Shown: positions 7,776 through 15,660 of the stretch, piece by piece | How the letters are laid out: the number at the start of each line of letters is the position of its first letter | Numbering within the stretch: the first letter of the stretch is position 1 | Origin: a bacterium | GTDB taxonomy: Bacteria; Vulcanimicrobiota; JABDET01 | Direction: 5' to 3' | Assembly (NCBI GenBank): GCA_021817145.1 | Contig: JAKAVV010000012.1 | Span: forward strand, 20,894-84,893 | DNA: 64,000 nt | Program-made: the position numbers and the translations under genes | The notes under the pieces: model-generated | Told to the model about the DNA's origin: nothing | Database searches by the model: none | What the model saw: the letters and a program-made list of their open reading frames with translations, nothing else

Positions 7776-7804
7776 TTGACAATACTCAGTAAATAGTGTA
7801 TAAT
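7776..7804 (+). promoter_or_regulatory. Consensus promoter with operator-like repeats for the MazEF-type pair
   Basis: A perfect -35 TTGACA (7776-7781), 17-bp spacer and perfect -10 TATAAT (7799-7804). The inverted repeat TTACTG (7768-7773) / CAGTAA (7787-7792) spans the -35 box, and GTGTAT/ATACAC (7737-7742 and 7748-7753) lies upstream, with another GTGTAT at the -10. Such repeats are expected for an operon autorepressed by a ribbon-helix-helix antitoxin. Confidence 0.8.
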
Positions 7805-7827
7805 GAATTAAGAATGAGGTGATAAGA

Positions 7828-8046
7828 GTGAAAAGATACAATATTACGATTCCAGATGAAATTAGTGAAGAGCTTGCTAAAATTCCCAACAAAAGCAGGT
7901 TTATTGCAGAAACTCTCTCCGAGAAACTGGAGCGCATGAAAAACGAAGAATTAGATCGACAATTGATCGAGGGGTATAAGGCTGTGAAAAAAGAGGATGA
8001 GAAAATAAATGCAGAATGGGAGTCTGCCACTCGGGAGAGTTGCTAA
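7828..8046 (+). CDS. Ribbon-helix-helix antitoxin (MazE/CopG-like)
   Basis: A 72-residue protein whose N-terminus (KRYNITIPDEISEELAKI) fits a ribbon-helix-helix DNA-binding domain, followed by a charged tail that would wrap the toxin. The GTG at 7828 is favoured over GTG 7819 because GAGGTG lies 6 nt upstream of it. It directly precedes a MazF-like toxin with no gap (stop TAA at 8044-8046, toxin start at 8047) and sits behind a consensus promoter with inverted repeats, which together define a type II toxin-antitoxin operon. Confidence 0.85.
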   Translation: MKRYNITIPDEISEELAKIPNKSRFIAETLSEKLERMKNEELDRQLIEGYKAVKKEDEKINAEWESATRESC

Positions 8047-8400
8047 GTGCGGTTTCCTAAAAGAGGAGAAATCTGGCTTGTTTCACTGGATCCAATGATT
8101 GGAAGCGAAATAGGAAAAGCTAGACCCGCACTGGTCATTTCTAATGACAGAGGAAATGAGTTTTCAGAAACAGTCACTGTTCTTCCCATCACATCGCAGA
8201 CAGATAAAGTTTATCCTTTTGAAGCTCTCATTCCACCTGGTTTAGGCAATCTTCTTAAACCATCTAAAGTGAAGTCCAATCAGATCAGAACTGTTGACAA
8301 AAAGAGATTGGTAAAATTTATTGGAATGCTAGAGGAAAAAATCATGGAAGAGGTTGACCGCTCTCTGCTTATCCATCTGGGGATTCATCTAAAAAAATAG
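8047..8400 (+). CDS. MazF/PemK-family mRNA interferase toxin
   Basis: A 117-residue toxin of the MazF/PemK family, which cuts mRNA at short motifs. Family landmarks are present: RGEIWLVSLDPMIGSEIGKARPALVISND (given here only as positions 6-34) with the conserved RPALV core, TVLPITSQ, and the SNQIRTVDKKRL segment containing the catalytic-loop region. Length is normal. It begins with GTG immediately after the antitoxin stop, implying translational coupling. It appears intact. Confidence 0.93.
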   Translation: MRFPKRGEIWLVSLDPMIGSEIGKARPALVISNDRGNEFSETVTVLPITSQTDKVYPFEALIPPGLGNLLKPSKVKSNQIRTVDKKRLVKFIGMLEEKIMEEVDRSLLIHLGIHLKK

Positions 8401-8415
8401 AAACCTTATAAATAA

Positions 8416-9069
8416 ATGATAATTCGAGCTGTTTTATTCGATCTGGATCATACCCTTGGGATTGATCATAATCTAGAGGCAAGTGTCCTTGAACAAATTG
8501 CAAAAGAGTTCCCCTATCTAATTTCTAAAGATAAACTTAGAGCTTCTTTAAACGATTTTCAGTCAGGAAAGATTTCTCTTGTAAAAATGTTTTCATCTCT
8601 TTTCCCTGATCAGGATAAAATCAGATTGAAGACTCTTGTGAAAGAGTACAAAAAAAAGTGTTTAAAAAAAGCGGCTGCTTCTTTCACTCCTCTTCCTGGA
8701 ACAGAAAAAACGATAAAAACGCTTTTAAAAAAAAAGATTCCTTTAGGGATCTTGTCCAATGGTTGGGAAGAGCTTCAAAAAGCTAAAGCTCAAGCCATTG
8801 GTTTTCCAGGGGCTGTTATCACTTCTCAGGAAATTGGCGCCTGGAAGCCAGATCCACGATCTTTCCATCTTGCTCTTGAAAAATGCGATTTTTTTCTTTC
8901 CACGACTCTTTTTGTTGGGGATTCTCCAGAAATGGATATTGCAGGGGCGAAACGATCAGGGATGGCAGCAGGATGGCTGAATCCTGAAAATAAACCCTTT
9001 CCAGTCAAGGGCTTGGATCCCGATTTTATTCTAAATTCACTGGTGGATTTACTGCAGATTCTTTTTTAA
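8416..9069 (+). CDS. HAD-superfamily hydrolase
   Basis: A 217-residue phosphatase-like protein of the haloacid dehalogenase superfamily. Motif I is FDLDHT near the N-terminus (nucleophile Asp and general acid Asp), motif II is ILSNGWEE, motif III the Lys in EIGAWKPDPR, and motif IV FVGDSPEMDIAGAKRSGM. It has a helical cap of the usual subfamily I type. The substrate is not evident; phosphoglycolate phosphatase-like and nucleotidase-like enzymes share this pattern. It starts 16 bp after the toxin gene and may be read through from the same promoter. Confidence 0.88.
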   Translation: MIIRAVLFDLDHTLGIDHNLEASVLEQIAKEFPYLISKDKLRASLNDFQSGKISLVKMFSSLFPDQDKIRLKTLVKEYKKKCLKKAAASFTPLPGTEKTIKTLLKKKIPLGILSNGWEELQKAKAQAIGFPGAVITSQEIGAWKPDPRSFHLALEKCDFFLSTTLFVGDSPEMDIAGAKRSGMAAGWLNPENKPFPVKGLDPDFILNSLVDLLQILF

Positions 9070-9104
9070 TGTGAGCAGTAGCTGCGTAGAAATTTGATCG
9101 AATT

Positions 9105-9851
9105 TCACACCCCAACACCCCCTAATTTCAACAGGATCATCAGTTTTCCAACTCCAAATCCGACCAGACCCGCAATCATTCCGATCATCAGCATCTCAAA
9201 CCCGCCTTTCATCCAGGAGGTTTTCGTGATTTTCGTTTTACCAGCGCCAACAAAAAAGAGAGTGAATAGGGTGATCAGAGAAGAGATAAGAAAAGCCGCG
9301 CTCCTCACTGATAAAATACTGTACGGAATAACCGGAATAAGCGCTGCCGTAAAAAAACTGATGCCTATAACTCCTGCTGATTTAATGGGATTATCGAAAT
9401 TTTCAGGGAAAAGACCGAGTTCTTCTTTCATCATAAAAGCAAGCCATTCTTCTTTATTGGAGGTAATCCGTTTGACAATCATCTCTGTTTCTTCAGGAGT
9501 AAACCCTTTTTTTAGGTAAATTTGCCGAACCTCATCTTCTTCTTGTTCAGGCATGGTTTCAATCTCCATCTTTTCTCTTTTGATCTCTGATTCAAAAAAT
9601 TCCCTCTGGGCTTTTGTGGAAAGGTAAGCCCCAAAAAACATGGACAATCCACCTGCCACTGCCTCTGCAACACCTGTTAAAATGACAACCAGTGGTTTGA
9701 CGTGGGCTCCATTAACACCTGCGATAAATCCAAAAGCTGTGACTAACCCATCATTTAAACCAAAAATGACTTCCCGAATTAATTTTTTCTCCATTCCATG
9801 CCACAATTCGTTTAAAGGATTAAAAAAAGATGAATCTGTTCCATTAGTCAT
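9105..9851 (-). CDS. VIT/CCC1-family iron/manganese transporter
   Basis: A 248-residue membrane protein of the vacuolar iron transporter (VIT1/CCC1) family. The N-terminal motif FGLNDGLVTAFGFIAGVNGA and the second-helix GLSMFFGAYLSTKAQREF are typical. A cytoplasmic acidic segment (about 85-140) with EEDEVRQIYLKKGF and ETEMIVKR matches the metal-binding domain of these proteins. Three more hydrophobic segments follow. It probably exports Fe2+ or Mn2+ from the cytoplasm. The start ATG at 9851 has no clear SD; MEKKLIREVIFG about 20 residues in is an alternative. Confidence 0.9.
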   Translation of the reverse strand: MTNGTDSSFFNPLNELWHGMEKKLIREVIFGLNDGLVTAFGFIAGVNGAHVKPLVVILTGVAEAVAGGLSMFFGAYLSTKAQREFFESEIKREKMEIETMPEQEEDEVRQIYLKKGFTPEETEMIVKRITSNKEEWLAFMMKEELGLFPENFDNPIKSAGVIGISFFTAALIPVIPYSILSVRSAAFLISSLITLFTLFFVGAGKTKITKTSWMKGGFEMLMIGMIAGLVGFGVGKLMILLKLGGVGV

Positions 9852-9923
9852 TGCGAAAAAGATTATTCGACCTTATGAAAGTGGTTCCCTTGAAAAGAAG
9901 CAGCTTGACCTGAATAATACCAA

Positions 9924-10148
9924 TTAATTTTGCGCGACCTCAATAAGTTTTTTCCTGGAGTTTTCGCCGTGGAGGATTTTTATTTTTGTTTTAGCCACAT
10001 TGAAATGTTTTGCCAGAAGTTCTGTCAGCTGCTGGTTGGCTTTCCCGTTAACAGGAGGGGCGCTGACATGCACAAAGATTTCACTTGAGTTTTTTTGTTC
10101 TACTTTTGCTTTTTTTGCATTTGGCTTAACGATAACTGTCCATTTCAT
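9924..10148 (-). CDS. YggU/DUF167-family protein
   Basis: A 74-residue protein of the DUF167 (YggU) family, recognised by VKPNAKKAKVE, the conserved core APPVNGKANQQLTELLAKHF, and ILHGENSRKKLIEV. Function is unknown in the family; it has a small alpha/beta fold. The start overlaps the stop of the upstream amidase gene by 4 bp (ATGA), so the two are co-transcribed. Confidence 0.9.
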   Translation of the reverse strand: MKWTVIVKPNAKKAKVEQKNSSEIFVHVSAPPVNGKANQQLTELLAKHFNVAKTKIKILHGENSRKKLIEVAQN

Positions 10149-11476
10149 GATTTTAGTTTATGTGTTTTAACATACTGCAAAATTCCTTTGCAAATTCCAT
10201 AAGCGATTTTTTTTAAATAATGATAATGCCTTAACCTGGCTTCTGTAATCGGATTTGAAATATAGCAGGCTTCCACCAGAACTGCGGGGAAATCCAACTC
10301 CCTAACAACATAAAGAGATTTGAAGACAACTCCATATTTGGGTTCAAGAGTTTCATTTTCAAGATTTCTGCAAATATCCCAGGCAAAGCCCAGGCTTTGA
10401 GGTTGATAATAATAAACAAAAGTCCCTCTGGCTTTTCTAGCTTTAGCAAGGGTTGGCTTTGAGTTGAAATGGATTGAAATGAAAAGATCGGCATGATGTT
10501 TTTTGCCGACATTCACACGAGCTTGAAGCTCCTGGGCAGCAGGTCCATTGGGATTGGTTAGTTCTCTGTCTGTTGTTCGAGTATAAATCACGGCCGCCCC
10601 TTTGTTCTGCAGCATCTTCCCAAGAATTTCAGCGGTTTTAAGAGTGACGGTTTTCTCCTCTAAACCTGTTGGACCAATGGCTCCTGTGTCTTTTCCTCCA
10701 TGCCCTGGATCTAAACAGATTCTCCATCCTTTTAAAGGAGAATAAAGGGATTGTCTTAAATTTGCCTTTCCGTTTTTTAAGCGAAAGGGGGGCGGAAGTT
10801 GAAATTTAATTAAAAACTGATGAGCGTTTTTTTGAAAGATATGAAATCCATAAAGATGGGATAGATCTATTTTTACAGAAACGACATGAGAGGATATTTG
10901 TCGAACCTGGACATCTTGAATAAGCGGATCCTTTGGGCTGTAGTAGATTCCTTCCATTTCTGATTTGGCATGATAGAAAGTGAGCCATAAGATTTTCGGA
11001 TGGCGCCATTCATAAGGAATGATTAATCCTGGGCCGCTTTCATAAATATCTATTCGGATGTCATCAGGTTCTCGAGTAATTTTGATTTTCTTAAGGATCA
11101 GGACAGGATAAGGTGTGTTTTGTGGAAGAGGTTGGAGTGAATTGGTTTTAATCCATCCCGAAAAAGTTCGCGAAAGATAAACTTTTGACCAATTCCCTTG
11201 AGTTGAAATTACTTTTACATCTAATCCCATCGGAAGCTCTGCCAGCCGATCGTATTGAGTGGAAGGTCCTGTCCTAAGAGTTGTTCGCTTCAGCCTTGTG
11301 GATTCAAGAGTTAAAGACTGTCCTTGAGCAAAGAATGGAATAATTAGAACAAAGAGCAGAAAAATCAACTCTGTGAAAGGATGCCAGCTCTGCGTGAATT
11401 TTCGTTTGTTAAACCCTGGAGTCATGGACGTGTTATTCTTCTTTATTATCTCAAGATGCTTGTTTCCCTTTTTCAT
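10145..11476 (-). CDS. N-acetylmuramoyl-L-alanine amidase with SH3b and AMIN-like domains
   Basis: A 443-residue exported cell-wall hydrolase. Order: a signal/anchor segment (ELIFLLFVLIIPFFAQG, about 36-52), a bacterial SH3 domain (TTLRTGPSTQYDRLAELPMG ... GWIKTNSL, about 65-115), an AMIN-like beta region (about 125-235), and an Amidase_3 catalytic domain. Zinc ligands are visible: His in DPGHGGKD, Glu in GLEEKTV and His in SIHFNSK; the catalytic Glu is in VEACYISN. It cleaves the amide between MurNAc and L-Ala during septum splitting. The ATG at 11476 has an AAGGA SD. Confidence 0.93.
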   Translation of the reverse strand: MKKGNKHLEIIKKNNTSMTPGFNKRKFTQSWHPFTELIFLLFVLIIPFFAQGQSLTLESTRLKRTTLRTGPSTQYDRLAELPMGLDVKVISTQGNWSKVYLSRTFSGWIKTNSLQPLPQNTPYPVLILKKIKITREPDDIRIDIYESGPGLIIPYEWRHPKILWLTFYHAKSEMEGIYYSPKDPLIQDVQVRQISSHVVSVKIDLSHLYGFHIFQKNAHQFLIKFQLPPPFRLKNGKANLRQSLYSPLKGWRICLDPGHGGKDTGAIGPTGLEEKTVTLKTAEILGKMLQNKGAAVIYTRTTDRELTNPNGPAAQELQARVNVGKKHHADLFISIHFNSKPTLAKARKARGTFVYYYQPQSLGFAWDICRNLENETLEPKYGVVFKSLYVVRELDFPAVLVEACYISNPITEARLRHYHYLKKIAYGICKGILQYVKTHKLKS

Positions 11477-11509
11477 CTTTTCCTTGAAAAGCCTGTTTTC
11501 TTGCGAAAA

Positions 11510-11611
11510 CCTGCATGGTAGAGGTTTGACAAAGAAGCATTGCGATTGGGGGTGTCCCGTCAGGCTGTGATTAAAGTTTGGATTGCGGAACGGCTAGAAA
11601 GGACCCCTTGA
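11510..11611 (+). pseudogene. Relic of a CopG-type antitoxin C-terminus
   Basis: Translation from 11525 to the TGA at 11609-11611 gives an antitoxin-like helix-turn sequence with EALRLGVSRQAVIKVW followed by IAERLERTP, a pattern common at the C-terminus of CopG-like type II antitoxins (BrnA-like and relatives). Upstream in frame is PAW then a TAG stop (11519-11521), where intact members have PAWM-I/V-x-ALD. No start codon, N-terminal part or toxin gene remains. The riboflavin synthase gene begins 21 bp downstream. Confidence 0.6.
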
Positions 11612-11632
11612 ACTCAACTCGAAAGTAATCTT

Positions 11633-12262
11633 ATGTTTACTGGAATTATTCAAGGGCTGGGGGAGATTCTTGATATTCAGAAGGGTCCTGATAAAGGGGA
11701 GATTTTCTTGGCAGCTCCTAAAGATTGGAAGTTTAGAAAAGGGGGATCTGTTTCTGTTAATGGTGTTTGCTTGACTGTTAGAGAGTGCAAAAATCACAGA
11801 GCTGTTTTTGACTGTATGCCTGAAACATTCAAGATAACCAATCTTGGAAACTTAAAAAAAAATGATTTTGTAAATCTAGAGCTGCCCCTTACCCTTCAGA
11901 CTCAGATTGGAGGGCATCTGGTTCAAGGGCATGTGGATGGAATTGGCATGATTTCGAAAATCCAAAAGGACGGCAATTCTAAAATTGTAACGATTCAAAC
12001 TTCCAAAGAGTTAGCTCGATATTTTATAAAAAAAGGTTCTGTTTCTGTGGATGGAGTGAGTCTGACCATCACCCGAGTTTTCCCGAGAAGTTTTGAGGTT
12101 TCCTTAATCCCTGTCACTTTGAAAGAAACGACTTTGGGCAGGAAGAAAGTGGGGAATACCGTAAACCTTGAAGTAGATATGATGGCAAAATATGTAGAAA
12201 AGTTAATCCCATCAAAAGGACTTTATGCTGCTTCCCAGCATCCTGCGGGATCCGTGAGGTGA
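11633..12262 (+). CDS. ribE: Riboflavin synthase, alpha subunit
   Basis: A 209-residue enzyme that dismutates two 6,7-dimethyl-8-ribityllumazine molecules to riboflavin. The signature [11 protein letters not shown]-terminus and the two homologous halves are visible ([13 protein letters not shown] near 40-52 and [13 protein letters not shown] near 136-148; [11 protein letters not shown] in between). Length is standard. No FMN riboswitch was recognised in the short upstream region. The next gene, ribBA, starts 5 bp later, forming a riboflavin operon; ribH and ribD are not in the window. Confidence 0.96.
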   Translation: MFTGIIQGLGEILDIQKGPDKGEIFLAAPKDWKFRKGGSVSVNGVCLTVRECKNHRAVFDCMPETFKITNLGNLKKNDFVNLELPLTLQTQIGGHLVQGHVDGIGMISKIQKDGNSKIVTIQTSKELARYFIKKGSVSVDGVSLTITRVFPRSFEVSLIPVTLKETTLGRKKVGNTVNLEVDMMAKYVEKLIPSKGLYAASQHPAGSVR

Positions 12263-12266
12263 ATTC

Positions 12267-13499
12267 GTGTTTTCTTTTAATACGATCCCTGAAATAATTG
12301 AGGATATCAAACAAGGGAAAATGGTTGTTATTGTGGATGACGCGGATCGTGAAAATGAAGGGGACCTGATCGTTGCCGCTGAGAAAGCCAGCCCTGAAGC
12401 AGTGAATTTCATGACTCTTTACGGGAGGGGTTTGATTTGTGTTCCTATGGAGGGTTCTCGATTAGATGAACTCCATATTCCCCCCATGACCTGGAAATCC
12501 ACAGATCCGAGAGGAACCGCTTTTTCTGTAAGTGTTGAAGCAAAGCAAAAAACAACGACTGGAATTTCAGCTTATGATCGAGCGGCCACGATTTTAACCT
12601 TGATTGACCCTAAAACAAAACCTGCTGATTTAAGTATGCCTGGCCATACTTTTCCACTGCGCGCAAGACCAGGGGGTGTTTTGCAGAGAGTTGGGCATAC
12701 AGAAGCAGCTGTTGATTTTGCAAAACTGGCTGGGCTTTATCCTGCAGGTGTGATCTGCGAGATTTTAAATCCTGATGGAACAATGGCAAGAGTCCCTGAA
12801 CTGATGGAGTTTTCAAAAAAACACGAACTTAAAATTGGAACCATTGCGGATTTAGTTAGATACCGTATGAAGCGAGAAAAATTGATTAAAAAAGTTGCCC
12901 AGGCAAAGCTTCCGACTCAGTATGGAGAATTTGAAATTTATGCTTATGCCACTACATTTCCTCCTGAGCAGCATCATGTGGCTCTGGTAAAAGGGGAGTT
13001 TGATGAAGAAGAAGCAGTCCTGGTTCGAGTTCATTCTGAATGTTTAACAGGGGATGTTTTCGAAAGCACGAGATGCGACTGTGGTGAACAATTAGAAAAA
13101 GCTATGGCTTTAATTCAATATCATGGGAAAGGGATCTTGATTTACATGAAACAAGAAGGGAGAGGGATCGGGCTTTTGAATAAGATTCTTGCCTATTCTC
13201 TGCAAGACCAGGGTCTGGACACTGTGGAAGCAAATGAGAAACTCGGGTTTAAACCGGACTTAAGAGATTATGGAATTGGGGCTCAAATCCTTAGAGAGTT
13301 AGGGGTTCGAAAAATGGAACTGCTGACCAATAATCCTAAAAAAGTGGTGGGATTGGAAGGGTATGGGCTGACTATTGTCAGACAGACTCCAATTGAAATT
13401 CCTCCTAATGCCAATAATCTGCGATATTTAATGACAAAGAGAAACAAATTAGGACATCGAATACTGCAGGATTATTCGGGATCATCGGCAAAGGAATAA
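12267..13499 (+). CDS. ribBA: Bifunctional DHBP synthase / GTP cyclohydrolase II
   Basis: A 410-residue fusion enzyme. The N-terminal DHBP synthase domain (about 1-200) has [12 protein letters not shown] and the C-terminal part of its site, [14 protein letters not shown]. The GTP cyclohydrolase II domain (about 205-400) has the zinc site [20 protein letters not shown] (three Cys) and QEGRGIGL. Together they feed both branches of riboflavin synthesis. Start is GTG at 12267 with a GAGGTG SD overlapping the end of ribE. The DHBP motifs look intact, so both activities are likely. Confidence 0.96.
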   Translation: MFSFNTIPEIIEDIKQGKMVVIVDDADRENEGDLIVAAEKASPEAVNFMTLYGRGLICVPMEGSRLDELHIPPMTWKSTDPRGTAFSVSVEAKQKTTTGISAYDRAATILTLIDPKTKPADLSMPGHTFPLRARPGGVLQRVGHTEAAVDFAKLAGLYPAGVICEILNPDGTMARVPELMEFSKKHELKIGTIADLVRYRMKREKLIKKVAQAKLPTQYGEFEIYAYATTFPPEQHHVALVKGEFDEEEAVLVRVHSECLTGDVFESTRCDCGEQLEKAMALIQYHGKGILIYMKQEGRGIGLLNKILAYSLQDQGLDTVEANEKLGFKPDLRDYGIGAQILRELGVRKMELLTNNPKKVVGLEGYGLTIVRQTPIEIPPNANNLRYLMTKRNKLGHRILQDYSGSSAKE

Positions 13500-13528
13500 C
13501 CCTCCCCTTGTCTAAAAAATGAGATTGC

Positions 13529-13603
<75 letters not shown>

Positions 13604-13605
13604 GT

Positions 13606-13635
13606 TTTCTTACGATTTGGATTAGCGGGCAGAAG
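13606..13635 (+). repeat. Direct repeat, copy 1 (3' side of the secreted-protein gene)
   Basis: A 30-bp element beginning TTTCTTACGATTTGGATTAG that matches 14231-14260 at 26 or more positions in the same orientation. The copies are 625 bp apart and enclose the 185-residue protein gene, this one just downstream of its stop codon and next to the tRNA-Cys gene. Confidence 0.75.
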
Positions 13636-13655
13636 GTTTGCTCAGGGACTGTTTC

Positions 13656-14213
13656 TTACCCCTGCGCTTTTAAGTGATTGTCAATTGAGTATAAAATAAC
13701 AGGTAGAGTAAAAGCCTTTTCAGCGACTACTTCTTCATGTTTTTGAAGACCAGGAAACAACTTTGACATCAGGGGATCAGGAACCAACCCTTTTATTCCA
13801 AATGGAGCCATTAGTTTTTTAGATAATGACACATAACTAACAGCATTCCATTGATTCTGCGCTTCAGGAATATACAGATTGTTCAATTGAACTCCAACCA
13901 GGTCCTCAACATTGACTTTTTCTCCAACAATTATCTCTGGTCTAACCGTTTCAGGTGAGATGATTTCAGGTGAAACTTCATCCATGCTGAAAGAAGAAGG
14001 AGTGACTGTCATTGGAGTAACGACATCCAGTGAGACTGTTTGGAGGTGAATCGTGTCAATAGAGATAGTTTGAGGGGTAATAATGGTTGGGGTTACGATC
14101 TCAATTCCCATGGCATACGATTTTTTGTTTTGGGAAAGAAAAAAGAATGCCGCAAAAAATACAAAAATCCATAAATATTTCAACCATCTGTAATTTTCTC
14201 TGCTGTTTTTCAT
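13656..14213 (-). CDS. Secreted protein with repeated (V/I)-x-(T/S)-P motifs, function unknown
   Basis: A 185-residue protein I do not recognise. It has a basic N-terminus and a hydrophobic signal segment (YLWIFVFFAAFFFLSQN, about 14-30). Residues about 37-100 form short beta-like repeats such as EIVTPTIITPQTISIDTI, VVTPMTVTPSSFSMDEV and ISPETVRPEIIVGE, each about 6-12 residues. The C-terminal half (100-185) is non-repetitive. The ATG at 14213 has an AGGTGAT SD. It is transcribed alone from an extended -10 promoter and flanked by two direct repeats. A cell-surface or periplasmic role is likely; nothing more can be said. Confidence 0.7.
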   Translation of the reverse strand: MKNSRENYRWLKYLWIFVFFAAFFFLSQNKKSYAMGIEIVTPTIITPQTISIDTIHLQTVSLDVVTPMTVTPSSFSMDEVSPEIISPETVRPEIIVGEKVNVEDLVGVQLNNLYIPEAQNQWNAVSYVSLSKKLMAPFGIKGLVPDPLMSKLFPGLQKHEEVVAEKAFTLPVILYSIDNHLKAQG

Positions 14214-14230
14214 GATTTACATCACCTACT

Positions 14231-14260
14231 TTTCTTACGGTTTGGATTAGCGGACAGGAT
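14231..14260 (+). repeat. Direct repeat, copy 2 (5' leader of the secreted-protein gene)
   Basis: Begins TTTCTTACGGTTTGGATTAG. Same orientation as copy 1 at 13606-13635. Between the promoter at 14282 and the ATG at 14213, it would be in the 5' untranslated leader of the minus-strand transcript. Confidence 0.75.
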
Positions 14261-14281
14261 GTCTGCCTTCCTCTTACCACT

Positions 14282-14290
14282 ATTATAGCA
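14282..14290 (-). promoter_or_regulatory. Extended -10 promoter of the secreted-protein gene
   Basis: On the minus strand TGCTATAAT is a perfect extended -10 element. The matching -35 region (14305-14310, ATTTTT) is poor, which is usual for extended -10 promoters. It would give a leader of about 60 nt containing repeat copy 2. Confidence 0.55.
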
Positions 14291-14331
14291 CAACTCTTTG
14301 TTAAAAAAATGAACAGAAGTTTGCCAAACTG

Positions 14332-15660
14332 TTAAAACCTTGCAGGTTCAAGCAATTGATTGTCAGTCCTGCCAGAGGGGCGGTAAAGCCCTTCCATAAT
14401 GACTTTAATAAGCGCTGCTGCCAGTTTCTTAGAGTCGTGTCGAACTAAATCCGTCTCATTGATCAATGGAAGAGCAACAGGTTTAATCCCCATTTTTTCG
14501 ATTTCTGTCAAATCCGGCAACACAAATCCCCCTCCTTTTTCTTGATATTTAGCCGTGACAGCTGGACTGGGGACAAGCGTGTTGACAAGGGCGTAATCCA
14601 CCAGTTTTTCTCCAAACTGATTTGTGAAAACGCTTAAATGTTTTGATGCGGTAAATCCGCTGGTTTCTCCAGGTTGAGTCATGCAGTTGCAGACAAAAAT
14701 TTTTACTGCGGGAGAGTTGTGAATGGCATCCACCATTTTCGAAACCAGGAGATTAGGCATAATGCTGGTGTAAAGAGAACCAGGTCCATACACAATGGCA
14801 TCTGCTTCTTTAATGGCTTGAATCACTTCATCAACAGGTTTTGGAGATTTTGGTTTTAGAAAAACTCTGCGAATTGGTCCGCTCTTTTCTCCGATTTTAG
14901 ATTCTCCTTCAACCAGGGTTCCATCTTCTAGTTCAGCGCAGAGAGTAATTGGTTCTAACGTTGAAGGAAGGACTGTGCCCCTAATCGCCAGCACTCTGCT
15001 AGACTCTTTAATTCCTTGCAAAAAATCCCCTGTTGTCCCTGTCATTGCCACTAAAAAAAGATTTCCAAAACTGTGTCCTTCAAGTCCATTTCCTTCATCA
15101 AAGCGGTACTGCAGAAGTTCTCCAAGGAGCTCTGAATCAGCAAGAGCGGCAATGCAGTTTCTGATATCTCCAGGAGGAAGAACTCCTAGTTCTTTCCGGA
15201 GTCTTCCTGAAGAACCGCCATCATCTGAAACGGTAACCACAGCTACAATGTTGCTGGTGTATTCCTTTAACCCTTGCAGAAGGGTGGAAAGTCCTGTTCC
15301 ACCCCCCATCACCACAATTTTCAATCCTTTTTTTAAATTCCTCTGCTGATAAACAATATCCACGAGGGAGTTCTCGCTTTCGGGTTTTACTGCCGTTAAA
15401 ATCGATCTCATCCATCCCCAGATTCCGATCATGATTAAAACAAGTCCGACAATAAAAAATAAGGCAAAGAAAAGATGCAGAGGAATCTCTTTAGAGACTT
15501 TTAGCATGATCCCGTAAGCCAGAAGAGTGTCTATGAGATGGTTAATTGGCCCATTAAAAAGAAGGAGAATCCCAATGGCAAAAATAAAGATTCCTGTAAA
15601 AGTCAGAAAAATCCACCGTTTAATCCCCATTCCTAAATAGAACCATTTTAAAAATTTCAT
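14332..15660 (-). CDS. yvcK: YvcK/CofD-like gluconeogenesis factor with N-terminal membrane segments
   Basis: A 442-residue protein. Two hydrophobic segments lie in the first 85 residues (about 17-35 and 60-83), followed by a YvcK-type Rossmann domain: KIVVMGGGTGLSTLLQGLK, VTVSDDGGSSGRLRKELG and PPGDIRNCIAAL, later GPGSLYTSIMPNLLV. YvcK homologues bind UDP-sugars and are needed for growth on gluconeogenic carbon and for cell-wall homeostasis. Bacillus YvcK lacks the membrane segments, but longer membrane-anchored versions are known. It overlaps rapZ by 4 bp (ATGA), keeping the common rapZ-yvcK order. Confidence 0.93.
   Translation of the reverse strand: MKFLKWFYLGMGIKRWIFLTFTGIFIFAIGILLLFNGPINHLIDTLLAYGIMLKVSKEIPLHLFFALFFIVGLVLIMIGIWGWMRSILTAVKPESENSLVDIVYQQRNLKKGLKIVVMGGGTGLSTLLQGLKEYTSNIVAVVTVSDDGGSSGRLRKELGVLPPGDIRNCIAALADSELLGELLQYRFDEGNGLEGHSFGNLFLVAMTGTTGDFLQGIKESSRVLAIRGTVLPSTLEPITLCAELEDGTLVEGESKIGEKSGPIRRVFLKPKSPKPVDEVIQAIKEADAIVYGPGSLYTSIMPNLLVSKMVDAIHNSPAVKIFVCNCMTQPGETSGFTASKHLSVFTNQFGEKLVDYALVNTLVPSPAVTAKYQEKGGGFVLPDLTEIEKMGIKPVALPLINETDLVRHDSKKLAAALIKVIMEGLYRPSGRTDNQLLEPARF

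Noticed and set aside
11477..11632. FMN riboswitch upstream of ribE
   Set aside because: The region is short, contains the antitoxin relic, and shows none of the conserved FMN aptamer segments that I can recognise.
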